Source: Thamnaconus septentrionalis
Taxonomy: Eukaryota; Chordata; Actinopteri; Tetraodontiformes; Monacanthidae
Assembly (NCBI GenBank): GCA_009823395.1
Contig: CM020514.1
Location: 5,046,966 to 5,110,965 of the forward strand
Reading direction: 5' to 3'
Length of the DNA stretch: 64,000 bases
A program made the position numbers and the translations under genes. Positions 43,917-52,773 of the stretch are shown here, piece after piece; within the stretch, counting starts at the first letter, position 1; each line of letters opens with the position of its first letter. Below the pieces are notes generated by a model. The model had not been told where the DNA came from, searched no databases, and saw only the letters and a program-made list of their open reading frames with translations.

Positions 43917-45099
43917 GGGGTCTCCATCTCCAGCTGTTGGTCTGCTAGTGTGCGTGTCCCGTCACGGCAGCGGCATGTGACTGATTAATTTCATTAACCC
44001 GGATATATCCGGGCCTGTCTGTCGGTCATGTGACGCAACGCTGCCAAGTGCAGGCAGCAGCAGCAGCAGTAAGTGGCTCCCGACGTGAATATGGCTGCAT
44101 TACTTACGGCTCCTGACTGAGCGACGCCTGAGTGTGGCGCTGCAGGATGTTCCCTCTGCATTTTCTTTCAGTTATTATTTATATCAATTATAAGAATACT
44201 TTTTTAATTACATCAAATGGAAATGGTAATTGAAATGTTATTCCAGTGTTATTACTATATTATTACAATTACTATTATATTATTATCTTTACAATTTGTA
44301 GTAGTATTAGTAGTCAATAACAACTTTTTGAGGTTTGAATCCATTATATGAAATATTTGAATTGGGCAACACTAAAAACTAGTCATGCACCAACAGCGAT
44401 ACCGGTATCGGGTACTGGTAGCGAAACCGAGAGTACTTCACTTGTACTTGTAAAATATGTGCCGATACTGCATCACAGTTATATATGACAATTTTTGTTA
44501 AATTCGTGTTTGTACAGCAGTGAAACTTGTGACAGTCGTGCACTTTCTAGAAAAGTACCAGTGAGTGCCAAAATGCAAGTACTCAAAATGTGCTTTGTCA
44601 TGGCTTTGTATATAAAGCCTTTTCTTTTGATAATAATAATAATAATAACAATAATAATAATAATAATAATGATAATAATATTTGGTAGAAGAAGAACAAT
44701 TTTTTTAATGTCTTGAAGTTTATCGAGAGAACCTTTCCTAGGTGTTACTACATTCTCGATGCATCCACCGGGGGCAGCAGCCACACTTATTTTACACTTG
44801 CACCTACTAATAAACATATCAATTACAGAGCGCGAGACGTTTCCCTCCTTGCTGACTTTCACCCTCACGTAAAATGAGGAGCGCTGGCTAATACATCTAA
44901 AACCGGACGATGTTTTCGGTGCAGCCGCGGCGAAGGGAATTCTTTGTGCATCGGGGATTACGCCTCATAATCTCCATCTCTGTTTACAGCGGCAGAGCGG
45001 CGATTCACTTTAACAACGGGCAGCTATGATAAAATCACAGGATTAATCATCGTTTCAAAATCCGGCCCGACCGCAGGTTTACGGTGTAATCTGGAGCTC

Positions 45100-45143
<44 letters not shown>

Positions 45144-47750
45144 GACCATCAGAGGGCCAGTTATGCAACAGCGGTCAAGTGACGCACGGTGGGTTTGGGT
45201 CCTCAGTGAGGAGTCCTCCAGAGGCATAGGGGGCGCCATTAAAGGAGCTTATAGCGCTTCACCACAAACACCACCTTCATTCCCAAGTGACCAGTTCTCC
45301 CTGCAGAGGCGACTCAAAGGCAAGATTTTACAACTATAATATAATATAATATAATATGACATGGGTGAAGCCGAATTCTGAATTCTGGCCTTTGCTTTTT
45401 TTGCGAGCTAGCTTCATCTCATCTTCTTCTTTACTATTGGTTTTCATATTAATTGTCATATTTTTTAAGTGGGACATAAAATATGCTTCTCATATGGACA
45501 TTGGGGAATCGGAAACTATGAGTGTAATTGCAGCAATTGACCACTAGTCTCTCAGCGGCAGCCTGAAGCGGTGCGCTGTCCTGTAGCAACTCCATACAAG
45601 TAGAGGAAGAGTTGAAACCACCCCTCCCCCATAGGTTAGAGGGACGCTTCCCAGCATTGAATTCCTTTCTAATAAGCATGGAAGCCGTGTATGTTTTATT
45701 CATTTACTTCTACTGTCCACTGGTAAACAAAAAAAAAAAGAACCATTGTTAATATTGTTGCGAACGATATGAACCTGGACCATCTTTTACTGTAGCGCAC
45801 GTAGCAGATTATTAATTATTCATCATTTTATTAGCAGTGTAATGGCGCTACTACTGTGCTTATACGGCCCTTGTTTCCATTTATCGACTTCATTCACACA
45901 GTCATGCCTTTACATTCTCCATGGAAAAAGCTTGAGGGTTTCCAAAATATGTTTTCTGCAGTTTTATTCCATATTGTCTTCACATTGTGGTAAAGTTAAT
46001 ACACTCTAGTTCTCGTATTTGGAAGAGTGTCTTGTCTTCCATGTCATGCAGTTCACACGTGCCCTTTAAATTTTGCTTCAAACGGATTAAAACCTTCAAC
46101 ATTCAACACGTTCTGCTTGGTGCTTCGGATCTCCAGACTAACTTCTGGTGGCAACAACGAACAGATTTCTGTGAAGTTGACAACGCTCGAAATCGAGGGC
46201 GTCGAATGAGATGGCTTTTATTAAATGCCACACAGGAAAAACGCAGCTAAATCCACACGCGGCACATTTCATCTCCGCCACGCGGCAGAGCGCTGCGCTT
46301 ATGCTAACAAGCTCGTCCCCGGATTCTCCACGGTAAATTATCTGCGACAATGCTGACTTTGCCGGAGACGCCGCGTGTGGCCTGTCAGAGGGCGGCCGCA
46401 GGAGTTAAACCACAGAGGCACACCGCGTGTTTGACGTGCCATTAAATTCATTTTAACGGAGCTTTCCAACGAAAAGCTGGATTCTGTCACTGAGCGACCC
46501 AGAAATGAGAAAAGTCCACATTTGACCTTTTGCTTGTACCGCACTCAGAGAGTGAGTGCTGAAACACTGTCGGGTAAATCCATAGATCAACCCGGCATAC
46601 TGTCACAAACAGCACTGACGCCTCACCGACCCCCACACAGGTGCTGACGCTGCCTTTGTTTGTATCATCATCCATCATCATGTTGGAAGGTCCAACAAAA
46701 AGGCTCAGTTTTAGTGGGGAGACTGTAAACAGAGGGCTTAATATTTTTTTTTTTTTGGGGGCGTTATTTACATCTTCTCATCTGCAGGGAAGAGTGTGCG
46801 GGGTGACCGCGAGGTGTGTGACCCCTGCAGGAGAATTAACGCTCGGCCTCGTCGCTCCCGACAACAACGAGGCGGCGACTGGGCTGCGTAATACCGTCAG
46901 CCAGATTAACCTCGCCCTGCTTTGTTCCGCTTCACTCCAACACGCCCACACTGTCGAGGCACGGCGCGCTTCGGCTAAATGAAAAGTTAATTCTGAGGTC
47001 TGAATTATGGGGAAAAAAAAATTAAAAAAATGGATCTACGAAAGCGCTACGTTTGCGTGCGTGTCCGGTGATCCCGGCCGACGGGATCTGCGTCTTCAGG
47101 AAGCCAGTGGTGGTGGCTAGGTGGGAAGTTAGCAACGAGCTAGCAACAAGCTTTGAAAAAAAAAAAGAAGAAGAAAAACAATGGAAAAAGAAGCAGATCA
47201 ACTGTTGAGTCATGCAAAACTGAAGGGCGATGAATTTGAGGTTGTTGCACCAACAACTGAAGGAGACCAGAAGACAATGAAACGGGAATCTCATTCCATT
47301 GTCTACTTGCGCAGTTGTTACCCACAATGCCCTGCATTGCACTCCGCTTCCTGCATTTGGTTTGCTTGAAGCCGACCGAGCTTTACTCCGTCGAGGTGGG
47401 CCGACGTTCCATTGCGACATTGATGGGATTTCCTCTGTTTACAAACGAGCGCCTACCGCCGACCTCTCGGAGAGAGCGAGCCTGCAGCGACCGGCCCCTT
47501 GGGGGTGCTGCTGAGCTAACACCCCCTCCCACCAACCCCCCCTCCGCGGGACCCCTGCGGAGCCGCTTTCTTAATGTAAGAGCCTTGAGCTCGTTAATTA
47601 CTTAGAGGGCGCTCAGGAAGTAGGCTAATGCAGATAGACAAGAGGGCCTGTCCACAGGCCACACTGTGACCTATTGGTACTGAAATCCACTATCGATAAT
47701 CCCCGCCGACAGGCCCAACGCACCAGATACGCCGATCATGGGGTGTGTTT

Positions 47751-47795
<45 letters not shown>

Positions 47796-48023
47796 AGGGA
47801 AAACAACATCAACTGATAGCTAGAGAATGAAAAGGATTCCAGTTAGCGGAAAAGAGAATATACATACATACATATAAATATATAAATATATGTATATATA
47901 TATATATATATGTGTGTATGTATGTGTATATATACATATATGTATAAATATATATATATGTACAAAAGGTAGCGAAAGCATCATTTTGTTCTTCGGGGGA
48001 TGGGTGGGGTGAAAAGCCCCTTG

Positions 48024-48061
<38 letters not shown>

Positions 48062-48427
48062 GGAGCAACCGCTGCCTGGGTATCGGCGGCGGCCCAGCCG
48101 AGGCCGCTGCCTTAAACAAACACGGCTCTGCCTCCATTTCATGAATTCTTTAAGCTCCAGGGTCTCCCTCAATTATTCATAGCGCGAGAGCATCCGACGG
48201 CCGCAATGCAGCATTCTCTCGGAAAAGATCGCCGTCCTAAAATAACAATGCCTTCGCCCCCTACCCACCCCCACCCCCCCGGCCCGGCAGCGGCGCCGAA
48301 CCACCCCCCGAGCCCCCCACTCTCCAACCCCCACCGTCGTCTGTTTACTTCCCGACGCTTCGCCGTTTGGTTTTTAATGGACGCTGAGGCGAGGCCGCCG
48401 GCTCCTGATCTTTCAATAAGTGATGTC

Positions 48428-48493
<66 letters not shown>

Positions 48494-51203
48494 TGGGTCT
48501 CGATGAAATATTGAGGGCTTTTGCCCCGGATGAAATCATCTGACTGAGGCGGTGGCTGCTTGCGGCGCTCCTCGTTGATGAGATGAGCCGCGAGAAAAAA
48601 CACACAAAGGCCGATAGCAATAAAATACGCAACTTTGACGCTGGAGGTCCCGAATGATTCACCCGCCCCTCCAAAACGGCTCCAATTCCATGTGTCTCAA
48701 TGTGTATTCAAAAAAAAAAAAGCTCAGGTCTTGAGAATCAGCCCTCTATGATGTCACAAAGGGTGCTGACACCCCTCCATGGATCGTGTCAACGTCCCCA
48801 GAGGGTTGTAGAGTCCTCTGACTGACATGTGGAAGGTCCAGCTAAAGCATCAGCTCCAGCAGGAGGCTAAAACCCAACAGGAAGTTGTAAACACCGGGCT
48901 AAATGTACCTTTTTTTGGGAGATCGCTGTCATTTTGGATAACAAATCCAATCCAAACCCAATATGAAATAAGTAGATGAATCAGGAAATGGCTGGAACGC
49001 AACAGAAAGGGCAACCACAAGGGCGCAGTTGAGGAAGAAGTGCGATCTTGACCAGTGACCTGTGAAAAACAGACCCTGACAACCGCAAAGTGCAGCACAA
49101 TAGCTCGGAGAGGTGGGAGGGGGTGTTGAGGTTTACTGAGGACAGCTGACCGCAGAGTCGCTCATGCGACGAATTGGGATTCGCCCTTGACACTTGCGTT
49201 TTTTTCAAAAGCAAAAAATCTCAAAAACCAAACGGCGACGTTTTCCCTTCCGAGAAAGCTTCTCCTCGGTAGCCAAGATAATCCACGGGCACGCGTTACA
49301 GCATCGCAACTATTTTTATTTCGGTGTCAGGGCACAGAAATGAAGGGCGCGTGCACTCGCGGACCAGGCGGAGGATGCTAACAGGAACAACGTCCTCTTA
49401 GTTGGATCACTTCCTTTTTCGTTAATTTCACGTCTTTCTGCGCTGTGAAAATTCATTTCCCATGCGAGTTTAATTCAGTTCGGTTTTTTCTGTTTGCCTG
49501 TGTGAGCCCCAACAAGCAAGTGTGCCACGCCATGATGGTAGACAACATCACAACAAATTCAGTTCACAGCCCACTGCTGAGTTTACTTTCTCTGAGCTTC
49601 CCACATGTTAAAATATGATGAGACCGTGTCGGCATTTAACCCCTTTCTAACCAGTTTAATGAAATTCCAAGTGTGAAGAATTCTGGTGGGCTATTTTAAA
49701 GAGCCTAAAATATTAACAATTATGCTTTTTTTTTTTTTTTTTTTACTGTCCTATAGTTCAGCACACACAACTAAGTGTGATTATAATACAAAGCTTAGTA
49801 TTAGAAATGCTAACATTTAACGTTTTGTTTTTTTTTAGCAATTCTGTCATGATGGCCACATATTGCACACTCGATATTCATTCTTCAAAATTATCTTCAA
49901 TTATACGTTAAGGCAACAACTCGCAAAGCCATCCCATAATGTGTTTAGCACATCCTGACTGAGTTCGTGAAGCTGGTTGTAATAAAGGTCAATGCAGAAA
50001 TGAGTCACTGACTCCATATTTCCAACGGGAGTGCACATTACCAGGAAAACTGAGGGACAGCTCCCTTGTTTGTGTTAGCGCTCGCTAGAGTGCTAAATTA
50101 GCGCGTTTAGCTTTGAGCTAGGCCAGGCGAAACCCACCGCCGAGCTCTTTACATCTCTCTCTCGCTGTGTGCTGGACACCAGCAGAAACTCATTAAGAGA
50201 GCATTGATCTCTGAGTTTCAGGCCCAAATAATTGGAAACAGGTTTATGTGACAGACGCGATCGAAGTGTCGACAACAGCAGGCGGGGGGGGGCTTGTCTC
50301 TCTTACCTGAGAAGAAGTTCTTGGCTCGCAGGTAGCTGACGCTCAGGCGCAGGATGGACAGTTTGTCCAGAGAGGCGGTCACCTCCTCCGGGAAGGGCAG
50401 CAGGCTGGCCAGGCGCTCCAGCTCGCCATTCAGTCGGTCCCGGTGCCGTTTGGACGGGTTGGATTTGGCACCTTCGGCCGCTGGCTGCTTGGCCCTGAAA
50501 CATCACATTTTAATGGTTAAACATCTCTTTATTTGAATCTGATGGATGTTTCCAAAGCATATTTTCCAGAAAGGGATTTTTTTTTTTGCCACAGTTGATG
50601 CTTCTAACGGCTGTTTTTTTTTTTTCTTAGAGGAAACCTCAGAACTGTGACTGAAATCAGTGCATCAGTGAGAATGCTTGAAAGAAATATAGAAAAATAC
50701 AAAGACCTACAATCTTCAAAGAAAAAAAGGTGCAATTTTTCAGGAAATCACAACAAAACCTCTAATTTACTTCTTTTTTCAAAAAACATAAAATATTAAT
50801 GAAATATGAAGATATAATAAACATGAGATAATGTTGCTGAGGCCACATGTTTTCAGTCTGACACATTTTATTTTAGTGCGAAAACAACTTCAGTAATTCT
50901 GCCGTATAAATGTCAATGGAAGAATGGACATGGTCAGAAAGCGGGTTGCAAAAATGGAAGTCAAATAGGGGGTATTAATGCCAGTGACTGATGCATCGTC
51001 AGTTATTTGTGTGCACGTTTCCTGGTCGCAGTTGCCATTTTTTTTTTTTTTCATCCAATGCACACAAAGAGTAGAAGGTTAACAGCTGAAACACAAACTG
51101 ACAGCGATTCATCTGGCACGACGGCAACAAACTCAAACTGTCACGGCTGCGAATGTGGATCGACGTCTGTTTATACTGTGTGTGTCAGCGCTAGCATGTC
51201 ACC

Positions 51204-51245
<42 letters not shown>

Positions 51246-52773
51246 CAGAGAGAGGGAGGCATTTAGTTGTGTTGGTTTAATTTAAGGGGAGGGGCTTAAG
51301 AATGATTGATGTCAGTCTTTTGGAGAAGTGCGTTTTATACTCCTGCAATATAGCACTCAGCTCTCAGGTAGCGCTATCGTGGATCCTGCCTGTTTGACGG
51401 TGGAATATTTCAGACACAATAGAAATAGATTTGATGGTCACAGGTGTTAAAAGTCACATTACAAAGTAGGTAGATACATTTTCACTTTCTCGGCTGCACA
51501 GTCATCAGCAATCAGTTAATAAAGGAGAAAAGAGAGTAAAAGAGTAATTAAAATACAGAAGTAAAAGAATGATAAAGATAAGGCTTTCAGATTACAAAAA
51601 GTGACAGTAGCAGTGGTACCAAGGTCTAAAAACTAAAAAGTAAAATGCAGAATAGCAAGATGTAAAGTGCAAAGTGCATGAACATGTATTATTATTATTA
51701 TTATTGTTATCATTATTATTATTATTACAAACAGCAGCGACACGCTCTCACAACATTTTTACACCCCTGATGCTCTCGTGCAGCAGCATCACCCGCTACG
51801 CCATCGTCGTCGTTACAGATGATCCCAGTAATTGTTTTCTTTTAGTCCAAATATCGCGCCGGTTGCGTTCGAATAAACGCGACTCGCCTTTTGATCATTG
51901 CAAATCTTCTCATCGCTATTATTATTATCATTACTGTTACCGGTGCTAAACGGCCGTGGTGCTCGGCAGGCCTCGGGCCTCAACACTGATGCCACAGCCC
52001 GTGAGGCTGCCCCGGACTTCACCGTGACGCCAGATGACGATGTCGACGTTCTAAGACATAATACAAAAATCTTCTTTCTTTTTTTTTTTTTTTTATTTGT
52101 TGACGCTTCAAATCAAGATTCTCCCGCATTCCGCATCGTGAAACTGTCGGGAAAACAATGATGGAATTTTATTCTTCACGGCCTCGATGGCATAAATGAG
52201 AAAATAAAGGAAGGCTGGTGCAGCGTTCGAAAAATCGGGAAATGGCGCAAACCAGTGTGTAGAAACCCCGCAACAACGCACGAGCAGCCGAGAAGAACAA
52301 CTTTTGTGTTTTAGGGATGATTTTTTTTTTTATTTATTTATTTTTTTGCGAGCTGATCGTTCGATGTTGTGGCTGTGGCTGCTGCTGCTGTGCTGCAGGC
52401 TGGGACGAGGCCGCGCCGTGCAGGCCCGCAATAATCCGCAAGGCATTAAGGCAAAACCCGTCTCCGTCAGGCGCCTCTGACGCATTTAACTCTGCGGGTT
52501 TCCACGCGCGCTGACGAAAAAAAAAGAAAAAAGAAAATCAACCAAAAAGGCTGGCAGACGGGGAGTATTGCGGTTATTGCGAACCACGACTAACGATGCT
52601 CACACACCTGCCACATTCAAAATAATAATAATTAAAAAAAAAAATTCACTGATGCTTCAGATGAAATTTGTCCGCAAAATTGCACTTTCGTTTAAAATGA
52701 AATTAAAATGAAATAAAGTGAAATGCACTCACGCTCTCTGGACGGGTTTTCTCCTCTTGCGTCCCGCATACAT
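23256..52773 (-). CDS. ahr1: Aryl hydrocarbon receptor, AHR1-type (11 coding exons, complete)
   Basis: Cytosolic, chaperone-bound bHLH-PAS receptor for dioxins, PAHs and indoles; family members pair with ARNT and bind GCGTG elements. Exons (minus): 52733-52773, 50307-50494, 36953-37065, 32774-32863, 31248-31377, 29380-29513, 27964-28166, 27759-27868, 26054-26195, 24364-25969, 23256-23405; 2907 nt, 968 aa, all GT-AG and in frame. Residues 1-14: basic NLS (GRKRRKPVQ). 24-76: bHLH ([11 protein letters not shown]...[14 protein letters not shown]). About 108-180: PAS-A. About 265-384: PAS-B ligand domain ([25 protein letters not shown]). 384-968: transactivation region with an acidic block ([13 protein letters not shown]) and a Gln run. 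The C-terminus GFYL recalls mammalian GFL. Paralog: the [12 protein letters not shown] start and C-terminus favour AHR1; the a/b suffix cannot be given. Likely promoter: CpG-rich block at 52.8-53.7 kb. Confidence 0.92.
23406..24363 (-). other. ahr1 intron 10
   Basis: No coding text or clear repeat. Confidence 0.6.
24364..25969 (-). CDS. ahr1: ahr1 coding exon 10 (transactivation domain)
   Basis: Acceptor CAG at 25972-25970, donor AAG|GTATGT. A 1606-bp exon beginning [20 protein letters not shown]. It has the acidic block [17 protein letters not shown], a Q run ([12 protein letters not shown]) and Gln/Ser/Pro-rich text, as in AHR transactivation domains. Confidence 0.95.
24861..24886. repeat. 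CTG/CAG run coding polyglutamine
   Basis: Eight to nine triplets in ahr1 exon 10, read as Gln on the minus strand. Confidence 0.9.
26054..26195 (-). CDS. ahr1: ahr1 coding exon 9 (end of PAS-B)
   Basis: Acceptor CAG at 26198-26196, donor CTTTT|GTATGT. Encodes [20 protein letters not shown] and [14 protein letters not shown]. The Ala in IIATQ (residue 378) is the position that differs between high- and low-affinity mammalian receptors. Confidence 0.95.
26196..27758 (-). other. ahr1 intron 8
   Basis: AT-rich with a T run at about 27070-27089. No exon or recognised repeat. Confidence 0.55.
27759..27868 (-). CDS. ahr1: ahr1 coding exon 8 (PAS-B)
   Basis: Acceptor CAG at 27871-27869, donor CGAA|GTAAGT. 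Encodes [20 protein letters not shown] and [16 protein letters not shown]. Confidence 0.95.
27964..28166 (-). CDS. ahr1: ahr1 coding exon 7 (start of PAS-B)
   Basis: Acceptor CAG at 28169-28167, donor CAAA|GTAACC. Encodes [14 protein letters not shown] and [20 protein letters not shown], then [16 protein letters not shown]. Confidence 0.95.
28788..29176. mobile_element. Inverted-repeat DNA transposon, probably Tc1/mariner-type (ahr1 intron 6)
   Basis: Left end CAGTGCTGGAAAAAAGTATT then TGGACACC; the right end read in reverse gives AGTACTGTAGTTGAAAAAAA then TTTGGACACCC. No transposase frame, so non-autonomous. A fragment of the same element is in gk intron 1. Confidence 0.6.
29380..29513 (-). 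CDS. ahr1: ahr1 coding exon 6
   Basis: Acceptor CAG at 29516-29514, donor CTG|GTCAGT. Encodes [20 protein letters not shown] and [13 protein letters not shown]. Confidence 0.95.
29514..31247 (-). other. ahr1 intron 5
   Basis: AT-rich, with short homopolymers and no recognised exon or repeat. Confidence 0.55.
31248..31377 (-). CDS. ahr1: ahr1 coding exon 5 (PAS-A)
   Basis: Acceptor CAG at 31380-31378, donor CAAG|GTGAGC. Encodes [20 protein letters not shown] and [10 protein letters not shown] followed by an Ala run. Confidence 0.95.
31504..32058. mobile_element. PIF/Harbinger-like MITE (ahr1 intron 4)
   Basis: Starts GGCTGTGTCTCAATTCAGGC and ends CCTGAATTGAGACACAGCC, terminal inverted repeats matching over about 23 bp. 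Flanks TAC/TAA resemble a mutated TWA target site. Interior has CCTTCGAAG and GGATGC motifs and no transposase frame. Intact-looking, 555 bp. Confidence 0.75.
32774..32863 (-). CDS. ahr1: ahr1 coding exon 4 (PAS-A)
   Basis: Acceptor CAG at 32866-32864, donor CAG|GTACCA. Encodes [20 protein letters not shown] and [10 protein letters not shown]. Confidence 0.95.
34419..34469. repeat. AGG-rich polypurine tract
   Basis: Imperfect (AGG)n with GAA interruptions, entirely purine on the plus strand. Confidence 0.9.
35760..36187 (+). mobile_element. Teleost retroelement-like 3' segment
   Basis: GTCAAAGCAGATGGCTGCCC, GTCTGCTGGAGATTTCTTCC, TTGACTGGGTGGAGCGCT and a tail AATAAATAAAAGTTAATTGA with TCGATTGA match, by memory, a very common fish retroelement 3' end. 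The 162-residue open frame here (35667-36155) is thus probably repeat-derived. Confidence 0.45.
36953..37065 (-). CDS. ahr1: ahr1 coding exon 3
   Basis: Acceptor CAG at 37068-37066, donor CAG|GTGAGC. Encodes a variable linker ([20 protein letters not shown]) and the conserved PEGDLLLQ at the PAS-A edge. Confidence 0.92.
37119..37153. repeat. (CA)n microsatellite
   Basis: About 17 CA units beginning 53 bp outside the acceptor of ahr1 exon 3. Confidence 0.95.
37567..38285 (+). repeat. Local multi-copy duplication
   Basis: GGAGTRTTTTGAGAGTATCG, GTCCAGAAGTGTGCCATCT and CACCTCTTGACTGTTGATCT occur at 37645-37755 and 38170-38275; AAAAAGACACACAGCCTAAC and CCGTCTCTCTTTAGTG occur at 37580-37625 and 37794-37841. 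Probably overlapping partial copies of one transposon. Confidence 0.7.
38985..39165 (+). repeat. Family-B repeat copy (ahr1 intron 2)
   Basis: CAGTGATGTCACAAAGGGCA, then TTTTAGCAGGAGGCTGTTAA and AAAGGGGTAAATATGACGT in family order. Confidence 0.62.
39199..39270. repeat. (AAT)n microsatellite
   Basis: Over 15 AAT units with two interruptions. Confidence 0.93.
43062..43084. repeat. (GT)n microsatellite
   Basis: About 11 GT units; a diverged CA-rich patch follows at 43235-43270. Confidence 0.9.
43881..43914. repeat. (GT)n microsatellite
   Basis: About 16 GT units at the edge of a G-rich block (43380-43920) with GGGGG runs. Confidence 0.95.
44375..44625. repeat. Possible hAT-type repeat with GATACCGGTATCGG text
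   Basis: AGTCATGCACCAACAGCGAT, ACCGGTATCGGGTACTGGTA and AGTACTTCACTTGTACTTGT recall a fish DNA-transposon family. Ends not defined. Confidence 0.4.
44630..44680. repeat. (AAT)n microsatellite
   Basis: About 16 units with interruptions. Confidence 0.93.
45101..45142. repeat. (CAG)14 trinucleotide array, intronic
   Basis: Fourteen perfect CAG units; transcribed as CUG in the ahr1 pre-mRNA. Confidence 0.96.
45335..45357. repeat. (ATAAT)n short array
   Basis: Four ATAAT units. Confidence 0.85.
45425..45640 (+). repeat. Dispersed repeat shared with the right window edge
   Basis: CTATTGGTTTTCATATT, TTTTTTAAGTGGG, GTGTAATTGCAGCA and CCACTAGTCTCTC.GCGGCAGC recur in the same order at 63780-63940. 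Confidence 0.65.
46683..46770 (+). repeat. Family-B repeat, partial copy
   Basis: GGAAGGTCCAACAAAAAGGC, TCAGTTTTAGTGGGGAG and CTGTAAACAGAGGGCTTAAT match the distal half of family B; the TGATGTCA half is absent. Confidence 0.6.
47753..47792. repeat. (GT)n microsatellite
   Basis: About 19 GT units. Confidence 0.95.
47863..47962. repeat. ATAC/ATAT/ATGT-rich array
   Basis: Alternating purine-pyrimidine tract of AT, ATGT and ATAA units. Confidence 0.9.
48025..48059. repeat. (CA)n microsatellite
   Basis: About 17 CA units. Confidence 0.95.
48433..48491. repeat. (CA)n microsatellite, longest CA array
   Basis: About 29 CA units. Confidence 0.96.
48720..48935 (+). repeat. Family-B repeat copy (ahr1 intron 2)
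   Basis: CCCTCTATGATGTCACAAAG, ACATGTGGAAGGTCCAGCTA, AAGCATCAGCTCCAGCAGGA and GTTGTAAACACCGGGCTAAA in the order of the 21335 copy. Confidence 0.7.
50307..50494 (-). CDS. ahr1: ahr1 coding exon 2 (bHLH)
   Basis: Acceptor CAG at 50497-50495, donor TCAG|GTAAGA. Encodes the DNA-binding basic region [17 protein letters not shown] and helix-loop-helix to LRAKNFFS. Confidence 0.95.
51207..51244. repeat. (GT)n microsatellite
   Basis: About 18 GT units, followed by GAGAGAG. Confidence 0.95.
51687..51727. repeat. (ATT)n microsatellite
   Basis: About 13 ATT units with GTT and ATC interruptions. Confidence 0.9.
52733..52773 (-). CDS. ahr1: ahr1 coding exon 1 (NLS)
   Basis: Encodes [13 protein letters not shown] and two bases of Ala; donor GAGC|GTGAGT. 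Typical tiny AHR first coding exon with the basic nuclear localisation motif. Confidence 0.9.

Larger units (their letters stand above)
37066..50306 (-). other. ahr1 intron 2 (13.2 kb)
   Basis: Large intron between the bHLH and PAS exons. It contains a local duplication (37567-38285), family-B repeats, a second short transposon family at about 45425, nine microsatellites and several complex GC-richer blocks. No exon of another gene was recognised. Confidence 0.65.
50495..52732 (-). other. ahr1 intron 1
   Basis: 2.2 kb with a GT array, an ATT array and T runs (about 52079-52095, 52321-52346). The last 400 bp towards exon 1 become CpG-rich. Confidence 0.6.

Noticed and set aside
43390..43980. 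Several 100-150 residue frames in both directions
   Set aside because: GC-rich low-complexity sequence running into CA/GT arrays; no conserved motif and no splice context.
48169..48603. Frames of 80-144 residues with Val-Cys repeats
   Set aside because: Translations of CA/GT microsatellites.
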